This document shows positions 24,111 to 34,634 of a stretch of 64,000 nt of DNA, piece after piece (the first letter of the stretch is position 1; each line of letters begins with the position of its first letter). Made by a program: the position numbers and the translations under genes. The stretch lies in assembly GCA_954871525.1 (NCBI GenBank), contig OX940864.1:24360001-24424000 (forward strand). The letters are read 5' to 3'. Source of the DNA: Parietaria judaica. Lineage: Eukaryota > Streptophyta > Magnoliopsida > Rosales > Urticaceae. A model generated the notes under the pieces. That model searched no databases, was not told where the DNA came from, and saw only the letters and a program-made list of their open reading frames with translations.

Positions 24111-24390
24111 TACATAGACTAGCAGAACCTAGTAAATACGCTTTGATTATCAATCACACTTCGATTTTATACAAAACCACCAAATTAATGGTCCTAGTTA
24201 ATACTTATATTAATTGAATTGACGCTTATATTTGATAAAAGACCACCTAATTAATGGTCTTAGTAAATACCACTAGAATACGGGTAACCGCATCGTGACC
24301 CTTATATATACTTGTAGTGGGTTATCGAGCGGTTACATTGAAGCCAGTTTTCACACTTCTCCACAAATATAATTATTCAGACCACTCCCA
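24111..24390. other. Spacer, no gene recognised
   Basis: AT-rich DNA between the tandem array and the BRCT remnant, with small internal duplications of ccaccaaattaatggt-type sequence near 24175 and 24243. Confidence 0.4.
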
Positions 24391-24860
24391 ATGGCTGCCT
24401 TACCAGAAATTCGACGAAGAATGAAGCTTTCTTATGCATCTTGAGCCCAGAAAATAAGGTCTCTATCTTCTTTTATTAATAATTTTTTATCTTAGATCAA
24501 AGGTAAGATGCTTATACTTCAGTTGTTCATTTTTCAGGGTCTCTTGCTCAACTTTGCGGAGTCTAAAGGGTATGAATGTTCCAACTCGTGGGACGAAAAT
24601 GAGGCCGTGACCCATCATATTGTGGGGACATACGGTCACGGATTTTGGAGATGCAATCATAGATTCCTTTTTACACTATTACACTGCTCGTAGACTATTA
24701 ATGACAATTCATGTTATTAGGCCCCAAGCTCTTTGCCGGGATCAAATTCTTTTTCACCGGCTTCGATCGCAGTAACAGTAAAAAGCAAGTCCAATCTCTC
24801 GTCATACACGGAGGATGGATGACTATAAATAACGAGGCAGAGTATTTACAACTTTGTCAC
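24391..24860 (+). pseudogene. BRCT-domain gene fragment (BRCA1/BARD1-like)
   Basis: Two exon-like pieces follow acceptor-like ttttcag and ttattag. The first (~24538-24690) reads WDENEAVTHHIVGTYGHG then RFLFTLLHC, like the VTHVIV-T-E-G-RTL-KFL-LL core of a BRCT repeat. The second (~24722-24830) reads PKLFAGIKFFFTGF and QVQSLVIHGG, like the start of a following BRCT repeat. An ATG at 24391 opens a short frame that soon stops. BRCT domains bind phosphoproteins in DNA-damage signalling. Stops and lost residues make this a pseudogene fragment; the exact parent is uncertain. Confidence 0.5.
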
Positions 24861-25720
24861 TGATAGGGAAACCACTGATAGTTTTTTCATAATTTACCAT
24901 GACACTCTCGTTCAGAAGGTTTACATACATCGTAATCATTGAGAAGCGTTGATCTAGGCGAGTGACACTCTGGCGAATTTCTATGCACACAGTTTGTTGT
25001 TAGATTCCATAACAATTTTTAGTTTTGATGTTTTTGTTTGAGGTGTCTGTATGTTGTCTTTTTAATATTATTATAAACTTTTTATTTGGATGTTTTTGTT
25101 TGAGGTGTCTGTATGTTGACTTCTTAATATTATTCTAAACTGCTTATTTATCTTACAATTTTTGTCATTAATACTTTATGTAATCTCTATACCACCATAT
25201 CTGCTCGTCATTTTACTGCAAAACCGCTATATGATTTTTTCATTTATACCGCCATATATGCTCGTCATTAATTTTAATATTTATCCTACAATTTGTTTCA
25301 TTAAAATTGTATTTAATATTGTCCTCTATGTTGCCGTACCACTATATAATCTTGTCATTTTACCACTAAACTGCTATATGATCTTTTCAAATAAACCGCC
25401 ATATATGATCATCTTTAATGTTAATATTATTTAAAGAGATGATATTAATTATTTCTATACCTATTTATGTATTTTTTATGTATACCGCTATATATAATTT
25501 ACACTGAATATCGATAACTGATGATTACCGCTATATGTAATTATTTCTGGTGATTACCGTTATAAAATAGGTATCTATATGTATTTTAACCTAAACAAAT
25601 GATTTAAGTTATACAGAGAAGAAAAAAATGGCTTATGTTACTGATCGATGTGATAAGGGAAATCCCAGAAGAAAGCGAAGAAAAGGAAAAGAGAACGAGA
25701 AAATAAAGCGGGAGAATTAA
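24861..25720. repeat. Spacer with short duplications and CCGCTA/CCGCCA motifs
   Basis: Contains a ~50-bp direct repeat (tgtttttgtttgaggtgtctgtatgttg at ~25030 and ~25091) and scattered accgctatat/accgccatat words at 25223-25530, the right-hand part of the motif field. No gene. Confidence 0.5.
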
Positions 25721-25721
25721 G

Positions 25722-27661
25722 GCCCCGTTCACTTGGGCGTAGTAATGGAGCGTAATCGGTCGTAATCGTAATAAGCACACTTACTTATTACCATGTTCAG
25801 TTATAATCATAAAAATATGCAACGTAATGGTCTTTACAATGTAAACAAAAGTCCCTATTTTAAAGGAATAGGCATTACAAAATTCACGTACTGTAATTGT
25901 GATTACAATTTCCATCTCTTTTTTTCTTTTTCCTAAATTACCCTCAAGTATCTACTCTTTCCTCCATTTTCTCCACTACTCACGTGTCATCCGCACCCAT
26001 CTTCTTCTCTCCTCTCTCTGCACTTTCCCACGACTCTTCTCTCTCAATGACTCACCACATTTATTTTTCTCAACTGTATTTTTCTACAGATCACTCCCCT
26101 CATTTATTAATTTCTTTCATCTTGTTATTGATTCTCAACTCTGATTCCTCTTTCGGAAGCTTGGTGAAGGTAAGGTTCGACCTTTTTGCTTTCGTTTTTA
26201 GTCAACTATTTATTCTCGTTAGTATATTCTGATTCAATTTCGTTAGGTAGTCAATAGTTGTGATTATCCAGCTTATTCTATAATTTTTTAAAGGATATAT
26301 TTTGGGTTAAATTCTGGTTTATTTTTTCTCTCTTCATTTTCTCTTTGATTGTACCTAACGATGTTTGGGTTTGTTTATTTCCCAGATGAATGATTCAACT
26401 GACTTCGTAAATCAAGTCAACAAAAAATCCAGGTTCTTTTCTTATAAACTATGTGTCTATATTATATATATGATTTTCAAGAATCGTATATGTGTAGATG
26501 CCTTCTAGGTGCTTGTTTTTTTTTTTGAATGGGCTTTAGGTGCTTGTTGTACCTTTGCGCACTGTGTTTGCCTATCTTTCTCATTGACTAAATATAAGCG
26601 ATCATGAATGGTGTAATTAAGTGATCATTCGTTGTTGTTTGTACCTCATTAGATGCCTTCTAGTTGCTTGTTGTTTTTTTATCAGAACAAGAGGAAGACG
26701 GTTTTAGGCTCACTGTATTTCCAATGGATGAATATTTTGCAGTTAGTTGAGAGATTTATGAAAACTCATAAATCTAAAATAGAGAAGAGATCTTTAAGAG
26801 AACAACTTTATGTTCTTGATGTGTTTGTTAATAGAGACATCGTGCATCAGATTGCATATGAGAGTGATGTTACATGTTTAAATCAACTTAGATTGACTAG
26901 AAATGCATTTACTAAGTTGTGTGATGCATTGGAGAGTAGAGGAGGACTACGAGCAGCTAGATACCTACAAGTTGATGAACAAGTAGCTATGTTTTTACAT
27001 ATACTAGCACATCATGAAAAGAATAGAGTTGTCAAGTTTCGATTTTTGAGGTCTGGGGCTACAGTGAGTAGGTATTTCCATAATGTTCTACGGGCAGTCA
27101 TTTGCTTACATAAAGAGTTATGGAAAAAACCCGAACCAGTGCCTTGTAATTCAACTGATGAAAGATGGAAATGGTTTAAGGTAATACTTTTGACATGGTT
27201 ACTGTTTACATAGTAATTAATTTTAAGACTTAAAGCTAAAATATTTTTTTCCCATAGAATTGCTTAGGGCATAGATGGAACTCAAGTAAGAGTAAGACTT
27301 CCGGTAACACAACGCGCAAGCTACCGTAATAGGTGTGGGGACATAACTACTAATGTGTTAGCTGCATGTACACCAAATATGGAGTTCATTTATGTTGTAG
27401 TTGGTTGGGAAGGCTCCGCGCATGATGGTAGAATATTGCGTGATGCTCTCCGTAAGAGAAGTGGTTTACGAGTTCCTCGTGGTATGTTATTGAATCAGTA
27501 TTTATTATGCATAATCTATAGCTATTAAGAGTTTTTAAATAGATCAATTTAATTTTATTTTGTACATTTTTAGGTCGATATTACCTAGTCGACGCTGGAT
27601 TTTCTAACGCGATTGGATTCTTATCCCCTTTCGACGAACACGATATCATCGGAGTCAAAGA
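25722..27661 (+). mobile_element. PIF/Harbinger element, 3'-truncated
   Basis: The left end GGCCCCGTTCACTTGGGCGT directly after ttaa resembles Harbinger terminal repeats, which insert at TTA/TAA. A HARBI1-like transposase follows on the same strand. The inverse of this end was not found downstream: the element breaks off at about 27.66 kb, where MATH-gene sequence begins on the other strand. Confidence 0.6.
26653..27661 (+). pseudogene. HARBI1-like PIF/Harbinger transposase, frameshifted and truncated
   Basis: Exons end at 27180 (donor AAG/gtaata), then 27258-27481, then from 27574. The N-terminal part (LTRNAFTKLCDALESRGGL, HILAHHEKNRVVKFRFLRSG, VSRYFHNVLRAV) is the helical region typical of plant HARBI1-like proteins. 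The catalytic core follows with IDGTQVRV (first D) and GWEGSAHDGRILRDA (second D), then GRYYLVDAGFSNAIGFLSPF. Two bases are missing just before IDGTQV, shifting the frame at ~27270, and another shift occurs after FLSPF. The catalytic Glu segment is absent. The element cannot be self-mobilising. Confidence 0.8.
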
Positions 27662-27862
27662 ATAGAAGGAAGTCTGCACAGCCGAACTCAAATTAGATTC
27701 AAATTATTAACGAATAATTGTGGTTGAGCATTAAATTACGCACCATTTGTGGCCCCCTCCGGCAAATACATACGAAAATAGGTAATTGGTATTTATTCTT
27801 GAAAAGTTGGGAATCTTCCATGTGTACTTGACGGAGTAGGAATATTCGGCACCCTTGGATTC

Positions 27863-28247
27863 TGTTAATATGTGAAACCTAATTTAATTGGGAAAGTCTT
27901 GATTAGCCTAGGGGTAATTTTGGTATTTCCTCTATGTTGCTTTTAGACTTTCTTGATGAGAAAGTTGTCTTCTTGGACAAGCTTTGACCAAGGCTAAAAA
28001 TGAGAGCTTGGTGGGTTTCTTCCTCCATTAGAGAGAGTGAGAAAGACTTGTAAACACAAGGGAAGAGTGAGTGAGCTCGAGGGTGTATTCGAACAAGTCC
28101 GTTGGAGATTCTAGTGGATCATATTTGCAAGCGGCAAGTGGACGTACCTCCCGCATTGGGGGCGAACCACTATAATCTCCGGTGTCATTTTATTTCGCTT
28201 TCTTGCCATTATTTCATCTTCGGTTCAAAGGGTATTCGGTGCTTATT
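27863..28247 (+). repeat. 5' LTR of the Copia element (3' end trimmed)
   Basis: 385 of the 393 bp seen in the 3' LTR are present; the copy ends in gcttatt and is fused to coding sequence. The primer-binding site that should follow is gone. Confidence 0.95.
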
Positions 28248-30280
28248 TGAAAGTGTTTGGTTGTTTGTCTTATGTTCATATTGATGACACTTCTAGAAGT
28301 AAGCTTGATGCAAAGTCTAAGAAGTGTTATTTTATTGGCTATGGTGACTCCAAGCTTGGTTATCGTTTCTGGGATGACCAAAACCGGAAGATCATCCGAA
28401 GCAGGGACATCATCTTCAATGAACAAGTGTTGTACAAAGACAAGCTTCGAGAAGTCCCGGAAAGCCGCGTAACGGAGAATGAAAAATCAGCGGTGGTTGA
28501 TTTGAATGAGTTTCCGGCACACGAGTCGCAAAGGGCTGCCCCGGAAGTGGGAGAACAAGCAGCCGAAGAAGAAGAACATCGGCATGAGAGTGATGAAGAA
28601 GGCGATGAAGAAGTTGAACCCCCGTCAAGTCAACAAACGCCGATCACCAAGCTATGCCGATCTTCTCGGGTGAGAAGGCCAACACAAAGGTTCTCACCAT
28701 CGCTCAACAATATTTTGCTCACCGACAAGGGTGAACCCGAGAGCTATGATGAAGCTAAAGAAGTCGATGAATCGAGCAAGTGGGAGTTGACGATGAAGGA
28801 CGAGATGGACTCGTTGTTGTGTAATAAAACGTGGGAATTAGCCGAGCTACCGGCGAAAAAGAAGGCGTTACACAACAAGTGGGTCTGCCGGATAAAGGAA
28901 GAACACGACGGGAGTAAGCGATACAAAGCGCGGTTGGTCGTGAAGGGCTTCCAACAAAAGGAAGGCATTGACTACACCGAGATTTTCTCTCCGGTAGTCA
29001 AGTTGGTAACTATCCGAACAGTCCTTGGATTGGTGGCGAAAGAAGATCTACACCTTCAACAAATGGATGTGAAGACGGCGTTTCTTCACGGGGATTTGAA
29101 GGAAGAGATCTACATGAAACAACTGGAAGGCTTCAAGGTCAAAGGCAAAGAGAAGATGGTGTGCAAGCTCCAAAAGAGTTTGTACGGCTTGAAACAAGCT
29201 CCGAGACAATGGTACAAGAAGTTCGACTCTTTCATGAAGAAAGCCGAGTTCGTGAGGTGCGAGGCGGATCATTGTTTCTACTTCAAGAGATTTGAAGACT
29301 CTTACATGATTTTGCTTCTCTATGTCGATGACATGCTTATAGTGGGAGCAAATCTTCATGAAATCGAGAAGTTGAAGAAAAGATTGTCAAGAGAATTTGC
29401 GATGAAGGATCTCGGTGCCGCGAAGCAAATCCTCGGGATGAGGATTATACGAAGCAAGGATGGGTTGAAACTTTCACAAGAAGAATATGTGAAAAAGATC
29501 ATCAAGAAGTTCAACATGGAAGATGCCAAGCCGGTTGGAACTCCTTTTGGTAGCCATTTTTTCGGTTATCTAAAGATGACTCGCCAAAGACCGAGGAAGA
29601 GAGGGCACACATGGACAAGGTTCCGTATGCTTCGGCTATCAGGAGCCTTATGTACGCGATGGTATGTACGAGGCCCGACATTGCACATGGCAGTGGGAGT
29701 TGTTAGCCGATTTATGAGCGATCCGGGCAAACAACAATGGGAAGCCGTGAAGTGGATTTTCAGGTACCTCAAAGGAAGCTCAAGTTTAGCGTTGTGCTTT
29801 CGGAAGTCAAGCTCGGGGCTTGAAGGGTTCGTCGATGCGGACAACGGCGGGGACGTCGACAGTAGAAAGAGCACCTCCGGTTATGTTTACACATTCGGAG
29901 GTACGACAATCAGTTGGCTTTCAAGGTTGCAAAAGATCGTTGCTCTTTCTAGTTGTGAAGCCGAGTATGTGGCTATAACGGAGGCTACGAAGGAGATGAT
30001 TTGGCTTCAGTCTTTTCTACAAGAGTTGAACCATAATCAAGAGAGCTACGTGCTCTATAGCGATAGCCAGAGCGCCATTCATTTGGCGAAGAACCCCGCT
30101 TATCATGCCCGGACAAAGCACATACAACTTCGGTACCACTTCATCAGATCGGCCTTAGAGGACGAGGTGCTAGTTCTCGAGAAGATCGCTGGAAGTGAGA
30201 ATCCCGCGGACATGTTGACGAAGGCCGTGCCATACGAGAAACTGAAGTTGTGTGCAACTTCAGTTGGGCTCCTCGAGTGA
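28247..30280 (+). pseudogene. Copia pol remnant: integrase C-end, RT, RNase H
   Basis: A 677-codon open frame starting inside the fusion and continuing KVFGCLSYVHI (C-terminal integrase region). RT follows with ARLVVKGFQQKEGIDYTEIF, MDVKTAFLHGDL, SLYGLKQAPRQWYKKFD and the catalytic YVDDMLIVG. RNase H has ALSSCEAEYVAITEA and YSDSQSAIHLAKN. Between about 29560 and 29690 the frame is scrambled: two extra T at a TTTTTT run, then one extra base before AVGVVSRF. The net +3 keeps the ORF open with ~40 nonsense residues. It lacks gag, protease and the integrase active site, so it is not autonomous. Confidence 0.9.
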
Positions 30281-30332
30281 TAATCGGAGCCGCCGCTTGC
30301 AAGCTTGGAGACGGGTGATTGCAATTAGTCTT

Positions 30333-30344
30333 CAAGTGAGAGAT
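30333..30344 (+). promoter_or_regulatory. Polypurine-tract-like site before the 3' LTR
   Basis: caagtgagagat just upstream of the 3' LTR is purine-rich and in the position of a plus-strand priming site. Confidence 0.45.
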
Positions 30345-30737
30345 TGTTAATATGTGAAGCCTAATTTAATTGGGAAAGTCTTGATTAGCCTAGAGGTAAT
30401 TTTGGTATTTCCTCTATGTTGCTTTTAGACTTTCTTGATGAGAAAGTTGTCTTCTTGGACAAGCTTTGACCAAGGCTAAATATGAGAGCTTGGTGGGTTT
30501 CTTCCTCAATTAGAGAGAGTGAGAAAGACTTGTAAACACAAGGGAAGAGTGAGTGAGCTCGAGGGTGTATTCGAACAACTCCGTTGGAGATTCTAGTGGA
30601 TCATATTTGCAAGCGGCAAGTGGACGTACCTCCCGCATTGGGGGCGAACCACTATAATCTCCGGTGTCATTTTATTTCGCTTTCTTGCCATTATTTCGTC
30701 TTCGGTTCAAAGGGGATTCGGTGCTTATTCCTTAACA
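30345..30737 (+). repeat. 3' LTR of the Copia element
   Basis: 393 bp, TGTTAATATG to CCTTAACA, followed by the gattc TSD. Confidence 0.95.
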
Positions 30738-30747
30738 GATTCCTTCT

Positions 30748-31400
30748 CTATAAAACCACCAAGTGTGTAAATAAAAACAGCATTATTGATTGATACCAAA
30801 ACGAGAAAGCAGGACCGGGGATAGAAGAATCTTTTAACATGACGGCGAGAGTGACGAGATTACCTTCCATGAGTTTGTTGTCGGACCAATACTTTATTAT
30901 TGACTCCAATATGTTCATCCCGAATTGGATAAACAGCACGATGGTTGCAAAACCTAATAATATAGTGTGAATTAGGGAGTGCAATAAAATTAAATAACCC
31001 CAATAACGATTGGAGGGACCCAACCCGACCAAATTTAAAATTAAATTTATATAAAGTGCTTCTACAAAAGTAAATAAACAGATTATCAAATTAAAATAAG
31101 AAAAAATTAAGATAATCGGAATACCAAAAACCTAAATCGATTTACCAAATACCCAATCTTATTTCTGGTCCTAAAAATTCCAATTTATATACAAAATTTT
31201 AATGTCAGATTGTGCGAATTACCTTGAGTCGGGACGACAGGCAGTAGCTGCTGAAGGGCGTCGGAGTGGCGGCGGTTGTCAGTGGCGCGGAGTCGTGGAG
31301 GAGAAGAAAGAGAACGATCGAGAAAAGAAAGTGGTGCGAATCTATATAAGGCAGGTTCTGAAGCATGAGGTGGCAAAAATTTAGGGAAGGTTCTGAAGCA
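30748..31400 (-). other. Possible 5' part of the MATH gene (leader and intron)
   Basis: On the minus strand, a ccttatatagatt TATA-like word (~31350) is followed by a CT-rich, leader-like segment ending in CGACTCAAG/gtaatt (~31223), a plausible first exon. A second exon-like stretch with acceptor ttag and donor GAAG/gtaat lies at ~30866-30949. Linking these to the MATH exon is inference from order and strand. No domain is visible in them. Confidence 0.25.
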
Positions 31401-32922
31401 TGAGGTTCTGAATCTATCCGTATCCGATTTTAAAATCCGAATCCGGATTCGGATTTAAAACCGGATACAGGTACGGGTTTTGTTATTTAAAAATTCGGAT
31501 ACTCGTATCCGGTTTAAAACCCGGTTTATTTTCATTTTTATTTTTATTTTAATTCAATTTGTAGGGTTACTCAAGTCTCAATAGTCAATAGTCAATACTC
31601 ACTCTCCCTTCAAGTCGACATTTCATTTCATTTCATTTTTATTTTCATATGTAATTTCGTTTTTCGTTTTTGTGAGTAAAAACTCCGAAAAATAGTTGGA
31701 ATTTCGCTAAAAATCAAATTTTGGTAGATTTCGGCAAAAATACCAATTAAACTTTCGGCAAAAATAATTATACTTGCACAAGAGCCCCACCCCACCTCGC
31801 CACGTAACGGCCGGACGACGGCGGTGCGTGGGGTGGTGGAACATTTGTGTGAGTCCTCTCCCATCCAAAATATCCTATGACCCAAAGGCCCAAGCCCTTG
31901 TCCCTAATATTCGGTATATAAACATCAAAAAACTTTTGTCATCTATCAATGTGAGATTTTTTTATATTCAACTAATATCACTCATTCACACTTAGCATAT
32001 ACACATACACTTCACCTAATAATTTAACTTAATATTATACACTTCAAATAATATTATACACTTAACATACATACATATAACTTCACCTAACATACATATA
32101 CACTTAATATACGTATTCATTTAATATAACACACTTCAACTAATATTAAATTTGTTAACATACATATACAATTAACATGCATGTTCACTTAATATTACAC
32201 ATTTAACATACATATTCACTTCACATAATAATTTGACTTAATATTATACATTTCAACTAATAAAGTGACTTAATATTATACATTTCACCTACATATTTTA
32301 AGTTACAAATGTGTTTTGTTGTTACAATTATGTCTTGTATTTATTAAATATGTAGTTTTGAACCTATATAAATATCTTGCTTAAATACTCAAATATTTTT
32401 TACAAAATATCCGTCGAAAACCCCATGGGCATGCGGTATTTCCATGAAAAAAGTGCGGTATACGCGGTATGTGGCATGCCCTTTTTTTTACGATTTTCCC
32501 ATCGACATACCCATCGGCAAGCGATATATCCGTAAAAAAGAAAATGCAAAACGACATCGGCAAGCAACATTTTAAACCTTGGTTTATATATTATTTTGAA
32601 AAGAAAAAAAAAAGAGTTACACGACTTAGAAATAGTTTTTGCTAAATCAAAAAGAGCTCTGAAAATTAAAATTTTAACTCATTCTTTTCAATTATGTTAA
32701 AAAAAAAAGATGAGTCAATCTTAAGAAATTTTATAGTAAATGCGAAATAGTTAATCTTAAAATACTTCTAAAAAATACCGGGAGAGAAAAATGATAGATA
32801 CTAGGCGATGTGCGTATTGACCCGTTCTTGTGAATAAAGTTCAAGAGAAGGTTATTATAAGAAACTTCAAAGAAATAGTATTTTTTTTTTTTCTAAAATA
32901 TATGCAAAAGCTTAATTTTTAA
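31401..32922. other. Non-coding, with a CCGGAT palindrome cluster and AT repeats
   Basis: 31425-31525 is a cluster of ccgaatccggattcgg and ccggata-type palindromes that looks like a decayed short element. 31990-32300 is low-complexity DNA of repeated acatacatata/taatattataca words. 32430-32570 has gcggtat/gcgatat repeats. No gene recognised. Confidence 0.4.
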
Positions 32923-33380
32923 GGGTTAATGACGGTAAAAATACCCAAAGTTTGGTCAAAGAACCCTCCGTGTACCCAAAGTTTAATAGTGTTGGCAAAA
33001 GTACCCAAAGTCAAATTTGGGGCATTGACCACTGAATTCTCGTAACGCAGTTAACTTACCCGTAAACTCTGGCCACGTGGACAAACCTGCATTTCTGACA
33101 TAGCAATTTTTTGCCACGTGGACGAGCCTAATTTGGGGTTCAATGCGTTGTTTTGTCGTAAATGAGGCTGATGTCGGCTCATCCACTTGGCAAAAAATTG
33201 TTACGTCAGCAGTCCACGTTTTTCCGCGTGACCAGAGTTAACGGGTAAGTTAACTGCGTTACGAGAATGGAGTGGTCAACTCCCCAAATGTGACTTTGGG
33301 TATTTTTGCCACCACTTTTAGACTTTGGGTACACGATGGGTTCTTTGACCAAAATTTAGGTATTTTTGCCGTCATTTCAT
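32923..33380. mobile_element. Diverged member of the GGGTTAAT MITE family
   Basis: The left arm GGGTTAATGACGGTAAAAATAC and the inverse of the right arm (GACGGCAAAAATACC) match, and inverted similarity runs inward (TTTGGTCAAAGAACCC, GGCAAAAGTACCCAAAGTC, ggtcaactcccc/gggcattgacc). CCACGTGG cores occur at ~33072 and ~33113. The design is that of the elements at 5380 and 13094, but the right tip is eroded and no 9-bp TSD is evident. Confidence 0.65.
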
Positions 33381-33729
33381 GAAAATTTGAAACTAAAATA
33401 CCAAATATTAAACTATGGAGGGTCATGGCTTTAGTGATTTGAATATTGATGTATCAAATATCAGTAGTTTGTTGGAATAGTGAAAGTGAAAAAAATTAAC
33501 CTAATACCTTGGTAACAATAAATTAAAAAAAGTAAATCATTTTAATCACAAAGACTAAATGTTCACATCGGAAAATAAAGAAATAGTTAATATATTCAAG
33601 ATAATTACGTATTTACAAAATACCGTCTCAATTCCTCCTATTTCATTTGCCCTTAAAGACTATTTAATCTTGCATTTTGTCAAGGTTAGTATTGTAATGT
33701 GAAATGCTTCAAATGAGTAATTAAATAAA
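33381..33729. other. Spacer ahead of the large MULE
   Basis: AT-rich, no gene. Its last nine bases (ttaaataaa, 33721-33729) are the left TSD of the MULE. Confidence 0.5.
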
Positions 33730-33817
33730 GGGTACTATAGGGTAATAGCCAAACTTGAAAGTGTGTTTAGCTAAATAGCCAAACTTTGGTTAATTTTGTA
33801 AACTAGCCAATTAACCG
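33730..33817 (+). repeat. Left terminal arm of the MULE
   Basis: Contains TAATAGCCAAACT, AAATAGCCAAACTTT and a third CTAGCCAA word. It pairs imperfectly with the right arm. Confidence 0.65.
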
Positions 33818-34634
33818 CTTAAACAAAATTCCAATTACATTGTTGCCCTTATGTTTTAATAAAGTAAAAAAAGCTGCGTAACGTATATTCGGTGTGATTT
33901 ATTTCATTAATTGAAAATATTGATATTAATTATGATTACTATTAATATGGTAACAACCAAACCCAACTACCTAAATAATCGATTACCCCCTATTATTATG
34001 ATATAATTCAAAATTTAAATTAAAAGCATTGACCACTATTTTTTCTCTCATCAAACGCACACTCTCCTTCGACTTCCTCACTCTTCTTCGACCTTCCACC
34101 ATCAGCGACCCATTAACAGCGACCCATCACCGGCGTAAACACATCATCGGCCATTAACGGGTAAGATTTTCGATTATTCAGCAATTGCCTTATAATTATA
34201 TTGGTGAAAGACACGATTCCATGGGATTTTACGAATTTTTCATGTGTTTATTTTCTTGTATTGTCGTATTAAGAATCAATAGCACGTGTTTATTTTCATG
34301 TATTTAAGAAATCGATTGCATGTTCATTTTCGTTGTTGTTATCGAATCCGTTTGAAAATCTATTTTCAAGTTCATGAAAATCGAATATTTTTGCATGTGT
34401 TTATTTTTCTTGCTGAAATCGATTTTTGAATGTGTTTGTTTCTGTTTTTTCATGAATCGAGTACTTTGCATGTGTTCATTTGTGTGTTTAGGAGTCTCTG
34501 TTAAATTTGAAAAACCTATTAATTTATGTTGATTATCGTTTATTAATCTGTTTAGTTTAATATGTAAGATTCTGGTTGATTTAATTTCTGTTTATTTCTG
34601 CTAATATGATTTGAAACACATCACAGGAAAAAAT

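Larger units (their letters stand above)
27863..30737 (+). mobile_element. Ty1/Copia retrotransposon, internally deleted, young
   Basis: The 2875-bp element is bounded by TGTTAATATG and CCTTAACA and flanked by identical gattc (27858-27862 and 30738-30742). The 5' LTR joins directly to the end of the integrase region: the last ~8 bp of the LTR, the primer-binding site, gag, protease and most of integrase are deleted. RT and RNase H remain. The LTRs differ at 7 of ~385 aligned positions (~1.8%), so the insertion is recent. It splits a MATH-domain exon. Confidence 0.95.
27731..30747 (-). pseudogene. MATH-domain exon split by the Copia insertion
   Basis: On the minus strand an exon begins after ttttatag at 30747 and reads across one TSD copy into 27857-27731. 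Ignoring the Copia element, it encodes ESKGAEYSYSVKYTWKIPNF then INTNYLFSYVFAGGGHKWCVI. This matches the opening of a plant MATH (TRAF-like) domain, in which a tyrosine/phenylalanine, TW-I-NFS and GG-KW are conserved. MATH proteins act as adaptors. A TAA follows at 27731-27733 and no further MATH strands were recognised, so the gene was already decaying or the continuation is lost. Assignment is from motif resemblance only. Confidence 0.5.

Noticed and set aside
30748..31089. 113-aa minus-strand hydrophobic ORF
   Set aside because: It runs through likely intron and splice sites of the MATH gene; no domain recognised.
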